Source of the DNA: Desulfosarcina sp. BuS5 | Lineage (GTDB): Bacteria; Desulfobacterota; Desulfobacteria; Desulfobacterales; BuS5 | Direction: 5' to 3' | Assembly (NCBI RefSeq): GCF_028752835.1 | Contig: NZ_CP087952.1 | Span: 601,041-665,040, forward strand | DNA: 64,000 bases | Part shown: positions 17,008-25,444 of the stretch, piece after piece | Layout of the letters: the number at the start of each line of letters is the position of its first letter | Position numbering within the stretch: position 1 is the stretch's first letter | Program-made: the position numbers and the translations under genes | Notes under the pieces: generated by a model | What the model saw: the letters and a program-made list of their open reading frames with translations, nothing else | Database searches by the model: none | Told to the model about the DNA's origin: nothing

Positions 17008-17060
17008 GATGCATAATTTGGGAAATGAAATGTTGGCATCTGATGTACTCCGAAGGAGTT

Positions 17061-17288
17061 TTTATCAAAAGTTTATCATATGTGCCCATATCATATTCTG
17101 ATTTGAAAGACTTTTATTTACTTATGTGATTTTATAACCAATAGTGTTTTAATAATAGTACAGATGAGTATAAAGGCTCCATTTTTTAAAATAGCATATC
17201 AAAAATTAATTAAAAATCAACTTTTTAAGCAATAGGGTATCAAGTCATTTTGTTTTTGAAAGACCTCCCATACTCCCCCCCCCCCCTC
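17061..17288. other. AT-rich spacer, no gene seen
   Basis: Between the HicA remnant and the intron the DNA is AT-rich, without a supported frame. It ends in a run of twelve C residues (17275-17286) two bases before the intron's 5' end. Confidence 0.5.
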
Positions 17289-19553
17289 GTGCCAAGATAA
17301 ATCCGAATCGTTGGGATAAGACACAAGGTCTTTGAAACTCGATATTGTTACCAAGTGGGTGCTCGGGAAACGGTTTGTTTCCTTCATCTCTGCAGGGCTT
17401 GCTCTGGCATTGATGTTAAGATAGTCCCACCTGACTAAAGACTAACCAGCAGGTCAGTAGCGAAGTCCACAGGTAAACCCGGTAACGGGAGTCTGGAGCT
17501 GGACGGAGCAAGATTGCAGGCTCTGTATTGAGCCCCGAAAAATGTATGGTTGTGGTCATTGTGATAATCCTGCTTGCAGGAAAAAGCCGACGCTTTGGAG
17601 ACAGCGGAAGGCAGCAGTCCTGAATATGCTAAGGCAAGTATTCAGGACACCACCGGGGTCTTAGACCAGGGCATGTACTCAAAGGGGTAGCTCGGGAACT
17701 TGGGAGACCCGGATGTTTCCTTGGGTAAAAAGAACGGTAACAGGAAATCCAGCGCAAGCGAAATCCCGGCGTTGCATAGGAATGTCCCGCCTTGCAACGA
17801 GTCTGCCATTGGCAGAAACACAAACATTAAAAGATGGGCGATACAAGGTATCAGGGGAGGATAGCGAAGAGCGAACGAACCTGAGATAAACATTCGGAAG
17901 TCTTAGCAGATCATAGTACCGATGATTAAGAATTGAACTATCTTGATCGGAAAGGTGGGGAAGTGATGCCCAAGCGACCCACTGCAGGGAAGGTGAAGCA
18001 GGGTATAACGTTTTTTTGGCAGGAATTATGGGAGATACACAGATGTCACAAACCATATCAACAAAAAGCCGAGAAATTGCAAGAACGGTCGCTTGCAATT
18101 CCAGACCGATAGAATGGGGACAACCACCGGTGTTAACAGGTGGGTCATCCCTTATCAAAATCGAGCTGCTTGCTCAAAGTAATCCTGAACTGGTATTTAC
18201 ATCAGTAGTCCATCGGATAGACTTTGATTTACTGAAACAATCCTTTCGTAAAATTCGGAAAAGCAAATCTGCAGGAGTGGACAAGGTTACGGCAAAGGAG
18301 TATGCCGAAAATCTTGATCAAAACCTCTATAATCTGTATGAACGACTGCGGAGAGGACAGTACGTTGCGTCTCCTGTAAAGCGTATCTGGATAGACAAGG
18401 AAGGAGGGAAAAAGCGTCCAATTGGCATACCTGTACTTGAGGATAAAATTGTCCAGAAAGCAGCAGCAGCCATATTGAATGTCATATTTGACAGGAATTT
18501 TTACAATTTTTCCCATGCATTCAGAAAAGGTCGGAGCCAACACATGGCAATCAAAGATTTACGTGAGCAATGCTTGAAGCAGAATATCAGCTGGATAGTA
18601 AGCGCAGATATTACAGGACTATTTGACAATATTAATCACGAGTTACTTAAAGACATGATACGTCGGAGAGTAAGTGACGGCGGAATGATTCGCCTGATAG
18701 GGAAGTGGTTGAATGCAGGCGTAATGGAGGAAGGCAACCTGACGTACTCTGAAACGGGCACTCCACAGGGAGGAGTAATTTCCCCTGTGCTCAGTAATAT
18801 CTTTCTTCATTATGTTTTAGATGACTGGTACGTGAAAGAAGTGATCCCCCGGATGAAAGGGAGATGCTCCATCATACGCTGGGCGGATGATTTCATCCTC
18901 GGGTTCGAGTATGAAAAAGACGCATTGCGTGTCATGGATGTATTACCCAGGCGGTTCGAACAGTTCGAGCTGTCACTTCACCCGGAAAAGACAAAACTGA
19001 TTCGATTTTCCAAACGCATTAGCGGAAAGGGAAACGGGACGTTTGATTTTTAGGGTTTACATTTTACTGGTCAAAATCATTAAAAGGGTACATGGTAATA
19101 AAGAAAAAGACGGCAAGAAAGCGTTCAAGCCGTTTTATGAAGAGAATATGGATATGGTGCAAGGATAACCGTCATAAGCCAATGGCCGAGCAGTATGAGA
19201 TTCTTTGCAGTAAACTGCGAGGTTTTTACCAGTACTTTGGAGTAATAAGTAACTACAAAGTGCTGGAAGTTGTGTTTGAATATACTGAGAAAGCATGGCG
19301 TCGATGGTTAAGCCGAAGAAGTCACAAGGGCGAAGTAATGTTCGAGGACTTGCGCACAACATACCCACTGCCATTACCCAGAATAGTCCATAATATTTGA
19401 TGCCGTAAGGGCTGCAAAGTTATACGCCAAACGGGGTGTCGCCTGTTTGGTTGATAATCCGGTAAAAAGGATTTGAACCGAGGAACCGTATGAGGGAAAT
19501 CTTCACGTACGGGTCTGTAGGGGGGGCGTCGGGTAACCGATGCTCCTACCTGG
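17289..19553 (+). mobile_element. Group II intron with damaged ribozyme and reverse transcriptase
   Basis: The 5' end is GTGCCAAG (17289), a group II intron start, followed by about 730 bases of structured RNA (GTAACGGGAGTC- and GGGGAGGATAGCG-like segments), the encoded reverse transcriptase, and domains V and VI at the 3' end. Domain V is at about 19481-19518 (GAACCGTATGAGGGAAA, then CACGTACGG). Domain VI is a GC-rich hairpin ending near CTCCTAC (19552). In domain V the catalytic triad region reads AAC where AGC is usual, and the IEP is frameshifted, so self-splicing and mobility are doubtful. The exact 3' boundary is uncertain by several bases. Confidence 0.78.
18043..19400 (+). pseudogene. 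ltrA: Group II intron reverse transcriptase/maturase, one-base frameshift
   Basis: The first part (start ATG 18043 with GGGAG 8 bases upstream; stop TAG 19051-19053) carries the RT fingers and palm. Visible motifs are KSAGVDKVT, KKRPIGIPVLEDKIVQKA, GTPQGGVISPVLSNIFLH and a catalytic RWADDFI, with WADD replacing the usual YADD. Just before the stop a run of five T residues stands where six would keep the frame. One extra T restores GFTFYWSKSLKGYMVIKKKT and the maturase (X) domain through TYPLPLPRIVHNI at 19400. No endonuclease domain follows. It is either a real inactivating deletion or a sequencing error in a homopolymer. Confidence 0.85.
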
Positions 19554-19651
19554 AGCTTGACCAATTAATCGTTTTATGTAATTATTTATCATAGAATAGT
19601 AACATTTTATGTAATAATGCAGGGGATAAAAAATATCATAAAGGGTCTGCC

Positions 19652-21007
19652 ATGATAATCAAGCGAAAGATCGAATCGGAATTATTACTTTGGAAAAAGC
19701 TGGAGAACAGAAAACCTGTCATAATACGGGGAGCAAGACAAGTTGGAAAAACATTTATCGTTAATCAATTTGCTTCAAATTTTGAACATTTTATTGATAT
19801 CAACCTGGAAAGACCAAAAGAACGTGAGCTTTTTACAAATTTTAATACCGGCCAGGAACTTTTTGAACGAATCCTGCTTTATAAAGGGTATAACGTAAAA
19901 ATTGAAAATACACTTTTATTTATTGATGAAATTCAACATTCCGCCGAAGCTGTAAAAGCGCTCAGATATTTTCATGAAGATCTAAAAGAATTAGGCGTTA
20001 TTGCTGCCGGTTCACTTCTTGAGGTTTTTTCGAAACGTGAGGGTTTTTCATTTCCCGTTGGCAGGGTAAGGAATCTTTTTTTATATCCTGTAAATTTTAT
20101 GGAATATATAGAAGCTAAAAATCCACCACTTGCTGAAAAATTATTGAATATGGATTTAATAGCCGAAACCCCTTTTCACGATTTACTGCTTGAACAGTTT
20201 AATGAGTATGCTTTTGTTGGAGGAATGCCGGAAGTCCTTGCTGTTTACATGAAAACAGGATCATATTCAGCGTTAAGGAATATATATGATTCAATTTTTA
20301 TGGGATACCTTGAAGATGTTGAAAAATATTCCAATATTGCTAAAGCAAAATATTTAACACACACGATTGACAGAGCTCCACTCTATGCCGGTGAACGGAT
20401 TACATATGAAAAATTCGGCGAATCTTCATATAGATCAAGAGAAATTAAAGAAGCTTTTGATGTTCTTGAGCGTGCGCTGATTGTTTATCGCTCAAGGCCA
20501 TCAACATCAAAACAGATTCCAATTATTGAAAAAATGCGAAAAGCTCCTAAATTATTTTTTCTTGATGTCGGTTTGACTAACTACAGAATTGGATTTAAGG
20601 AGTTTTTCAACAAAAAAAAATTGCTCGACAATGTATATCAGGGGAAAATATCGGAACAGGTTGCAGCACAGGAAATTATTTCACAAACCTGTCGTGCTCC
20701 ATCTCTCAATTTCTGGATACGGGAAAAGGGTAACGCTGAAATAGACTTTCTCTATCCTTTTAAAGAATTCGTTATCCCGATTGAAGTTAAAAGTGGAAAG
20801 GTCGGTAAACTGAAGTCATTAAATTTATTCATGGAAAAAAGTAATCATCCTTATGCAGTCCGGATATATTCCGGAATAAACAGGATTGATCAAATAGAGC
20901 TTCCTTCCGGGAAAATATTTTACCTTTATTCGATTCCGTATTATCTTTTATCAAGACTTGATGAAGCAATTAACCGATTTATAACATCTTTTCCCATTCA
21001 CAATTAG
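19652..21007 (+). CDS. AAA ATPase with DUF4143, second and distinct copy
   Basis: The 451-residue protein has a Walker A GARQVGKTF (residues ~31-39), Walker B TLLFIDEIQH, an AAGSLLEVF sensor, and a C-terminal DUF4143 region with the conserved E-x-DF (GNAEIDFLYPF) and EVKSGK of a restriction-like fold. It diverges from the protein at 13124, so it is not a recent duplicate. It lies just behind the group II intron and just before the TA cassette row. Confidence 0.88.
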   Translation: MIIKRKIESELLLWKKLENRKPVIIRGARQVGKTFIVNQFASNFEHFIDINLERPKERELFTNFNTGQELFERILLYKGYNVKIENTLLFIDEIQHSAEAVKALRYFHEDLKELGVIAAGSLLEVFSKREGFSFPVGRVRNLFLYPVNFMEYIEAKNPPLAEKLLNMDLIAETPFHDLLLEQFNEYAFVGGMPEVLAVYMKTGSYSALRNIYDSIFMGYLEDVEKYSNIAKAKYLTHTIDRAPLYAGERITYEKFGESSYRSREIKEAFDVLERALIVYRSRPSTSKQIPIIEKMRKAPKLFFLDVGLTNYRIGFKEFFNKKKLLDNVYQGKISEQVAAQEIISQTCRAPSLNFWIREKGNAEIDFLYPFKEFVIPIEVKSGKVGKLKSLNLFMEKSNHPYAVRIYSGINRIDQIELPSGKIFYLYSIPYYLLSRLDEAINRFITSFPIHN

Positions 21008-21184
21008 GCATCCTTCATAAATGCTTAAAAGTAGTTTGCACTTTTAACGATTCTTGCTTTCTCGTTCTCATGCTCCGGCGTGTAAATGCATACTATTATA
21101 TAGCTTCGCCGGAGCATGAAAACCAGGGAAATGATGATTTTGGCTTTATTAATACTTATTCACTATTCAAGATGTGACCCTAAT
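21008..21184. repeat. About 175-bp spacer repeat, copy 1
   Basis: The stretch from ggcatccttcataaatgc to ttcactattcaagatgtg recurs with small changes at 21989-22170 and 23079-23221, each time next to a TA module. It includes a REP-like hairpin (catgctccggcgtg and cgccggagcatg). Confidence 0.75.
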
Positions 21185-21196
21185 TTCGTTCATTTG

Positions 21197-21430
21197 TTAT
21201 GCCAAGCTATTCCATTCATTAGCAGTAATAGAACGCTCTAAGATTAATTCCACCTCATTTAATACCATCCGTAATTGTGGCAGTGAATACTCTGTATTTG
21301 ATGGTATACTCAGACGATGGTATCCAAAAACCATAAATTGATGACGGCTTCCCGATAATGGCCCATGAAATCCAAGTTTACGTAAACGTTTAATGAGAAT
21401 TCGACGTTTACATGGATGCCATTGCTTCAT
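21197..21430 (-). CDS. hicA: HicA-family toxin, second module
   Basis: The 77-residue product has the HicA core ILIKRLRKLGFHGPLSGSRHQFMVF with the active histidine (SRHQF) and a following LSIPSNTEYSLPQLRMVL. It is complete and follows its antitoxin with a 23-base overlap (antitoxin first, toxin second), opposite to the module at 16623-17007. Confidence 0.82.
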   Translation of the reverse strand: MKQWHPCKRRILIKRLRKLGFHGPLSGSRHQFMVFGYHRLSIPSNTEYSLPQLRMVLNEVELILERSITANEWNSLA

Positions 21431-21677
21431 AAGTAGGTTCCTTATTCAAATCATATTCGGATATAACAGGAATAGGATGACCTAATTTCAGTCCGACAAG
21501 CAACCAATCTTCTAATGTCGAGCGCAATTCATCTTCGCAGGCACGCAATGTTTTTCCAAAGGCTAATACTCCTTTACAAGATGGAATACGTCCCGAAAAT
21601 GTCCCATCTTCTAGTTTATCATATTCTGCGCCTGCTAACGCATTTTCAACGTATCCAGTAAGAATATACTGTGACAT
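21408..21677 (-). CDS. hicB: HicB-family antitoxin, second module
   Basis: From ATG 21677 (GGAG 10 bases upstream) the protein reads MSQYILTGYVENALAGAEYD, then DGTFSGRIPSCKGVLAFG and an acidic helix (CEDELRSTLEDWLLVGLKLG), a HicB fold. A longer frame reaches 21755 but has no ribosome site and enters a repeat. No DNA-binding tail is evident. Confidence 0.82.
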   Translation of the reverse strand: MSQYILTGYVENALAGAEYDKLEDGTFSGRIPSCKGVLAFGKTLRACEDELRSTLEDWLLVGLKLGHPIPVISEYDLNKEPTYEAMASM

Positions 21678-21718
21678 CTTTTTGCTCCTATCTATTATGG
21701 TATAAGATTCATTTTGGC

Positions 21719-22170
21719 ATAACAAGTTATTGCGCAGTTTTTTGATATCATTCATGTCATAAATAGTTGAGCAATGATAATAATATTATTATCGCTATCA
21801 TATAGCTGCCAAACCAACAAGTAAAAATATAAATCTTCCCTTTCCCCCCGTCCTCTGCGGTTATAGGAAATAGTTGAAATCTTTTCATATTATTTATATA
21901 TGTTTGGAAAGAGGATAAAACAAGTTTCTGAAGCAGGCATATAAATTTGGGTCTGGTTTGAACTTCGATTTAAAATTACAAAAACGGAGGGCATCCTTTA
22001 TTAAGCTACAAAAAATAGTTTACACTTTGAACGGTTCTCGCTTTTTAGGTCACATGCTCCAGCGTGTAAATGCATACTATTATATAGCTTCGCCGGAGCA
22101 TGAAAACCAGGGAAAGGATGATTTTGGCTTTATTAATACTTATTCACTATTCAAGATGTGACCCTGATTC
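21719..22170. repeat. About 450-bp spacer repeat block, copy 1
   Basis: This stretch (ataacaagttattgc through gatgtgaccctga) is closely repeated at 22809-23221, with matching runs such as tgaagcaggcatataaattt and accaacaagtaaaaatata. The right ~175 bases also match 21008-21184. It lies between two TA modules and holds no supported gene. Confidence 0.75.
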
Positions 22171-22178
22171 ACCCCTTT

Positions 22179-22400
22179 TTATGCAGCATACCGTATGATC
22201 TCTAATTCCGCAACGGCGTTTACCTTTTTAAGAATTTCTTCAACACGGATCATTACCGGATCATCCAGCAAATACTCACCGCAATTCTCACACTGTATTA
22301 CAGGTAGATCCTTCAGAATAGCAATGGTTGTATCGCTAGCTTTGAATGGAAGGTCTGTGACTAAATGCTTTAATTTTGAACCACATACATGGCATTTCAT
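22179..22400 (-). CDS. YgiT-type zinc-finger antitoxin
   Basis: The 73-residue protein starts MKCHVCGSKLKHLVTDLPF and has a second CENCGEYL pair, the two CxxC knuckles of YgiT/MqsA-N antitoxins, plus a VEEILKKVNAVAELEI tail. It lacks the DNA-binding C-terminal HTH of full MqsA. AGGAGG lies 9 bases before ATG 22400. The ATG overlaps the stop of a DUF4258 reading frame in the sequence ATGA. Confidence 0.85.
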   Translation of the reverse strand: MKCHVCGSKLKHLVTDLPFKASDTTIAILKDLPVIQCENCGEYLLDDPVMIRVEEILKKVNAVAELEIIRYAA

Positions 22401-22738
22401 GATAGGCGCCTCCTTATTCTGAACCCGGCCTCCCATTCCGTAGAATTTGGACGGTAGGCCGTTATTATTCTTATATTATTACTTTCCAGATCAATAGCAA
22501 ATCATATATGTATTACATTGTTTTGATATTTTGAACGGACAAGATAGCTCGGAAAATATTTATCTTTCGGATAATGCTCAATGATTTCATAGCAATCAGA
22601 AGAATCCACAATAGCCTGCCGGGCAATGAAGCGATGTTTTAAACGCATATTCACATGATACGTCCAAAGTATTTTCCCCTGGCTAACACATTTCTGTATG
22701 AATTTTAAAGGGTAATCAGGAAGTGCCTGATTTTGCAT
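22397..22738 (-). pseudogene. DUF4258 toxin with in-frame TGA
   Basis: The frame from ATG 22738 encodes a DUF4258 (RelE-like) toxin: KILWTYHVNMRLKHRFI, then CYEIIEHYPKDKYFPSYL and NNVIHI. It stops at TGA (22504-22502), but the same frame continues for 34 codons with FAIDLESNNIRIITAYRPN, the conserved C-terminal strands. It ends TGA at 22399-22397, overlapping the antitoxin ATG by ATGA. The family has an aliphatic residue at the stop, so this is a nonsense mutation. The toxin is probably inactive. Confidence 0.82.
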
Positions 22739-22808
22739 TATTAAATCTCCTCAACTACTTACACATATGCATAATGCGCTGTAAACGAATAGCGTTTTAT
22801 CAATCGTC

Positions 22809-23221
22809 CAACAATAAGTTATTGTACAGTTTTTGATATTATTCATGTTATAAATAATTGAGCAATGACAATAATATTAATCGCTATCATATAGTTGCCA
22901 AACCAACAAGCAAAGATATAAATCTTCCCTCTCCCCCCGTCCTCTGCGGTTATAGGAAATAGTTGAAATCTTTTCATATTATTTATATATGTCTGGAAAG
23001 AGGATAAAATAAGTTTCTGAAGCAGGCACATAAATTTGGGTCTGGTTTAAACTTCGATTTAAAATTACAAAAAAGGAGGGCATCCTTCATAAATGCTCAA
23101 AAGTAGTTTACACTTTTAACGGTTCTTGCTTTCTTGTTCCCATGCTCCGGCATGGGAACAAGGCAAATGATAAATTTGGCTTTATTGATAGTTATTCACT
23201 ATTCAAGATGTGCCCCAATTC
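22809..23221. repeat. About 410-bp spacer repeat block, copy 2
   Basis: It is a diverged copy of 21719-22170. The matching spans gagcaatgacaataatatt, tttgggtctggtttaaactt and the tail ttcactattcaagatgtg, with the internal hairpin replaced by the shorter palindrome cccatgctccggcatggg (23137-23154). The surrounding 22739-23522 gap holds no gene I can support. Confidence 0.75.
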
Positions 23222-23276
23222 ACCAAGGGCATCTAATCCGGCTAACCTTGGCATATTGCTAGATTCATAAAATTGC

Positions 23277-23317
23277 ATCAGCCAGGCATGTTCTGCACCA
23301 ACGTCCCCTCCGTTCCA
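23277..23317. repeat. 41-bp repeat, copy 1 of 2
   Basis: The run agccaggcatgttctgcacc and following aacgtcccctccgtt recurs at 24196-24236 as agccaggcatgctctgcacc and aacgtcctctccgtt. The second copy starts exactly at the right border of the 389-bp duplicated block. Confidence 0.6.
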
Positions 23318-23522
23318 GAATCCACAATGTTCTTGATTTTATTTAACTGGAATGTAACATTATCAATTTTATGAATAGTGAAAATTAAGATGACCCGGTT
23401 TAAAATAGAAATTACGTTTATAAACAGAAAAAAAAGAGATGGCCGAGTTGCGAAATTACCCTGGAAGGCTGGCCCAACTGATGAATGAAGCATAAATAAA
23501 TATACGAAAAGGGAGGTGTAAT

Positions 23523-23735
23523 ATGGACAATACACTTTTAGAAAAGGCATTAGAGATGCCGCCTAACGAAAGGGTGGCGCTTGCAGAGTTAATTCTTTCC
23601 AGCATTGATTACGAGGAAGATGGAATTCGTCAAACATGGATTACTGAAGTTAAAAATCGTATAAATGCCGTTAATGAAGGCAGGGCAAAATTATTCGATT
23701 TTGAAGGATTATATAATGAAGGTCAAGATCCATGA
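23523..23735 (+). CDS. Addiction-module antitoxin (PF09720-like)
   Basis: The 70-residue protein starts MDNTLLEKALEMPPNERVAL, then LAELILSSID and a W-x2-E-x2-R-I segment, the standard addiction-module antitoxin pattern. The start ATG 23523 follows a strong GGGAGGTG. Its last 20 bases overlap the ParE-like toxin gene. Confidence 0.88.
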   Translation: MDNTLLEKALEMPPNERVALAELILSSIDYEEDGIRQTWITEVKNRINAVNEGRAKLFDFEGLYNEGQDP

Positions 23736-24009
23736 ATTAGCTGCACAAGAATTTGACGAAGCAATCGAATGGTATGAACTCCAATCAAAAGGATTAGGGA
23801 AACGATTTAAGAAATCTGTGGCTAATCAACTCAAAAAGATTAAGCAAAATCCGGATTGGTTTTTAATAGAAGCAGAAAATATTTACAAAGCATATCTCCC
23901 CAAATTTCCTTATAAAATCTTGTATACATTAGACAAGGAAAAAATTATTGTTTGGGCTATCGCTCATATGCATAGAAAACCGTGGTATTGGCAGTCAAGA
24001 ATGCGCTGA
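23716..24009 (+). CDS. RelE/ParE-family toxin
   Basis: The 97-residue protein begins MKVKIHELAAQEFDEAIEWY, then FKKSVANQLKKIKQNP and ends IIVWAIAHMHRKPWYW, the conserved ParE pattern. ATG 23716 lies within the antitoxin gene, giving coupled translation. The 3' three-quarters of the gene, with 190 bases downstream, is perfectly duplicated 1094 bases away. Confidence 0.88.
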   Translation: MKVKIHELAAQEFDEAIEWYELQSKGLGKRFKKSVANQLKKIKQNPDWFLIEAENIYKAYLPKFPYKILYTLDKEKIIVWAIAHMHRKPWYWQSRMR

Positions 24010-24197
24010 CAAAATAACTGAGCAGATGCCTGAAATATAGTTGCTTTGGAAGAATTCACACGCCGCCGGCATCGCTATAACTTCCGTACTCAATATTATC
24101 AGGCTGTGTCCTACTTGTGAAAGTTATTTCGTCCCCGTTCCTTAGCCCTTTCAGGGCATGCTGAGGAAGGATTGCTATATTAATTTGTGTGACTTTA
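23809..24197. repeat. 389-bp perfect direct duplication, source copy
   Basis: These bases reappear identically at 24903-25291, a fixed offset of 1094. The source contains the C-terminal two-thirds of the toxin gene and the downstream spacer. I saw no mismatch in the lines compared. Confidence 0.9.
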
Positions 24198-24274
24198 GCC
24201 AGGCATGCTCTGCACCAACGTCCTCTCCGTTTACCCAAACTTTCCTGAAAATTGGAGCAGGGTCTAACATTTTC

Positions 24275-24376
24275 TTATTTTTTTTTATGTAAGCGCTTCT
24301 TGTCAAGTTGAATATAGATAATCCCTGCTAAACCAATAATACCTAAAATGATAAGGGCAATACCATAATATGTCAT
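24275..24376 (-). CDS. 33-residue single-span membrane protein
   Basis: The frame reads MTYYGIALIILGIIGLAGII, then YIQLDKKRLHKKK and TAA. One hydrophobic span is followed by a basic tail, so the C-terminus should be cytoplasmic. GAGGTGAG lies 5 bases upstream, and the ATG overlaps the stop of the preceding gene as ATGA (24376-24373). The clear ribosome site and coupling support a real gene despite its size. Confidence 0.62.
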   Translation of the reverse strand: MTYYGIALIILGIIGLAGIIYIQLDKKRLHKKK

Positions 24377-24579
24377 AATCTCACCTCGTTGGCGTCAAGC
24401 ATGTACCCACATACAAAAAAAATTACGGTCACCATAAACCCGCCTGTAAATAAGGCAAAATGGAAGGTTTCTGGTTTTGCTATGGGGCCGACTACTGTGA
24501 CTGCAAGTATAATCTTTGCTATATCGTAGGAGAATTTAGCAAGATTATCCTTTTGTTTTTCTGTTTTAATAAGCGGCAT
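24373..24579 (-). CDS. Small two-span membrane protein
   Basis: The 68 residues begin MPLIKTEKQKDNLAKFSYDI and contain two hydrophobic spans (IILAVTVVGPIA and FTGGFMVTVIFFVCGYML) and a short charged tail. It resembles small conserved membrane proteins that I have seen annotated as hypothetical or DUF6722-like; I do not assign a function. It is coupled by ATGA to the 33-residue gene behind it. No strong ribosome site precedes ATG 24579. Confidence 0.6.
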   Translation of the reverse strand: MPLIKTEKQKDNLAKFSYDIAKIILAVTVVGPIAKPETFHFALFTGGFMVTVIFFVCGYMLDANEVRL

Positions 24580-24902
24580 TATTTTTAAAAACTACATGTT
24601 TCACTTTTTCTCGTCAAGTTAAAAATATAATGGCACACTGGGAGAATAAATTCAGAACCGCAATCATGGTCATCAATCGCAAGGAACAAAAGCTCGTGAG
24701 AAAGAGGGCGAGCTGTAAGGAATTTTCCTGAAAATAAACTACCCTGCCAGAGGAATCCCTTACGCCTTTGCGATTTTTGGACGTTCCATCGGGTTTATTG
24801 CCACCGGGGTAGAAACGATGCATGCATCGTCTCTACAAGTCGAAATGTCAACAGATGAGTTTTATTTATAAAGGGTAGAATATTTTCAGTAAAGTTTCTA
24901 AT
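24580..24902. other. Spacer with palindrome, no gene supported
   Basis: A near-perfect 28-bp palindrome lies at 24809-24836 (GTAGAAACGATG arm), of the same class and length as the perfect one at 38608-38635. A minus-strand frame at 24614-24823 lacks a start signal and reads through this repeat, so I do not call it. Confidence 0.5.
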
Positions 24903-25291
24903 AAGAAATCTGTGGCTAATCAACTCAAAAAGATTAAGCAAAATCCGGATTGGTTTTTAATAGAAGCAGAAAATATTTACAAAGCATATCTCCCCAAATT
25001 TCCTTATAAAATCTTGTATACATTAGACAAGGAAAAAATTATTGTTTGGGCTATCGCTCATATGCATAGAAAACCGTGGTATTGGCAGTCAAGAATGCGC
25101 TGACAAAATAACTGAGCAGATGCCTGAAATATAGTTGCTTTGGAAGAATTCACACGCCGCCGGCATCGCTATAACTTCCGTACTCAATATTATCAGGCTG
25201 TGTCCTACTTGTGAAAGTTATTTCGTCCCCGTTCCTTAGCCCTTTCAGGGCATGCTGAGGAAGGATTGCTATATTAATTTGTGTGACTTTA
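24903..25291 (+). pseudogene. Duplicated fragment of the ParE-like toxin gene and its 3' flank
   Basis: The fragment repeats 23809-24197 exactly. It encodes the toxin's final two-thirds (VANQLKKIKQNPDW to the C-terminus SRMR) with only a GTG available as a start at 24912, so it lacks the N-terminal helix and the antitoxin. It is a non-functional remnant of a recent duplication. Confidence 0.88.
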
Positions 25292-25444
25292 CCGGTAATA
25301 AATTGCCGGCCTATTTTTAAATGTCCCTAACGGGACAAAGGAAGCATCCCATTCCCCCTGATTTTTTTCTCGTTCCCACGCTCCAGCGTGGGAATGCATA
25401 CCGCTATTTTTCAGCAATTCCCACAGTCATGATAATTTATTAAT

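Noticed and set aside
22498-22510. Selenocysteine or programmed readthrough at the TGA in the DUF4258 gene
   Set aside because: The family has an aliphatic residue at that position, no SECIS-like hairpin is visible after the stop, and many neighbouring TA genes are broken. A simple nonsense mutation is the better explanation.
21008-23221. CRISPR array suggested by regular repeats
   Set aside because: The repeats are 175-450 bases long, only three in number, and enclose TA genes rather than short spacers.
21008-23221. Integron attC sites between the TA modules
   Set aside because: I found no convincing RYYYAAC/GTTRRRY pairs at the module edges by eye, and no integrase gene. It is kept only as a test in the findings.
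24056-24238. A 60-residue minus-strand frame (ILPQHALKGLRNGDEITF core)
   Set aside because: It sits partly in the duplicated block, has no ribosome site and no known family. The same core is in the second copy with a different N-terminus. It may be a gene fragment, but this is not supported.
24614-24823. A 69-residue minus-strand frame
   Set aside because: It crosses a palindromic repeat, lacks a start signal and has no match that I can recognise.
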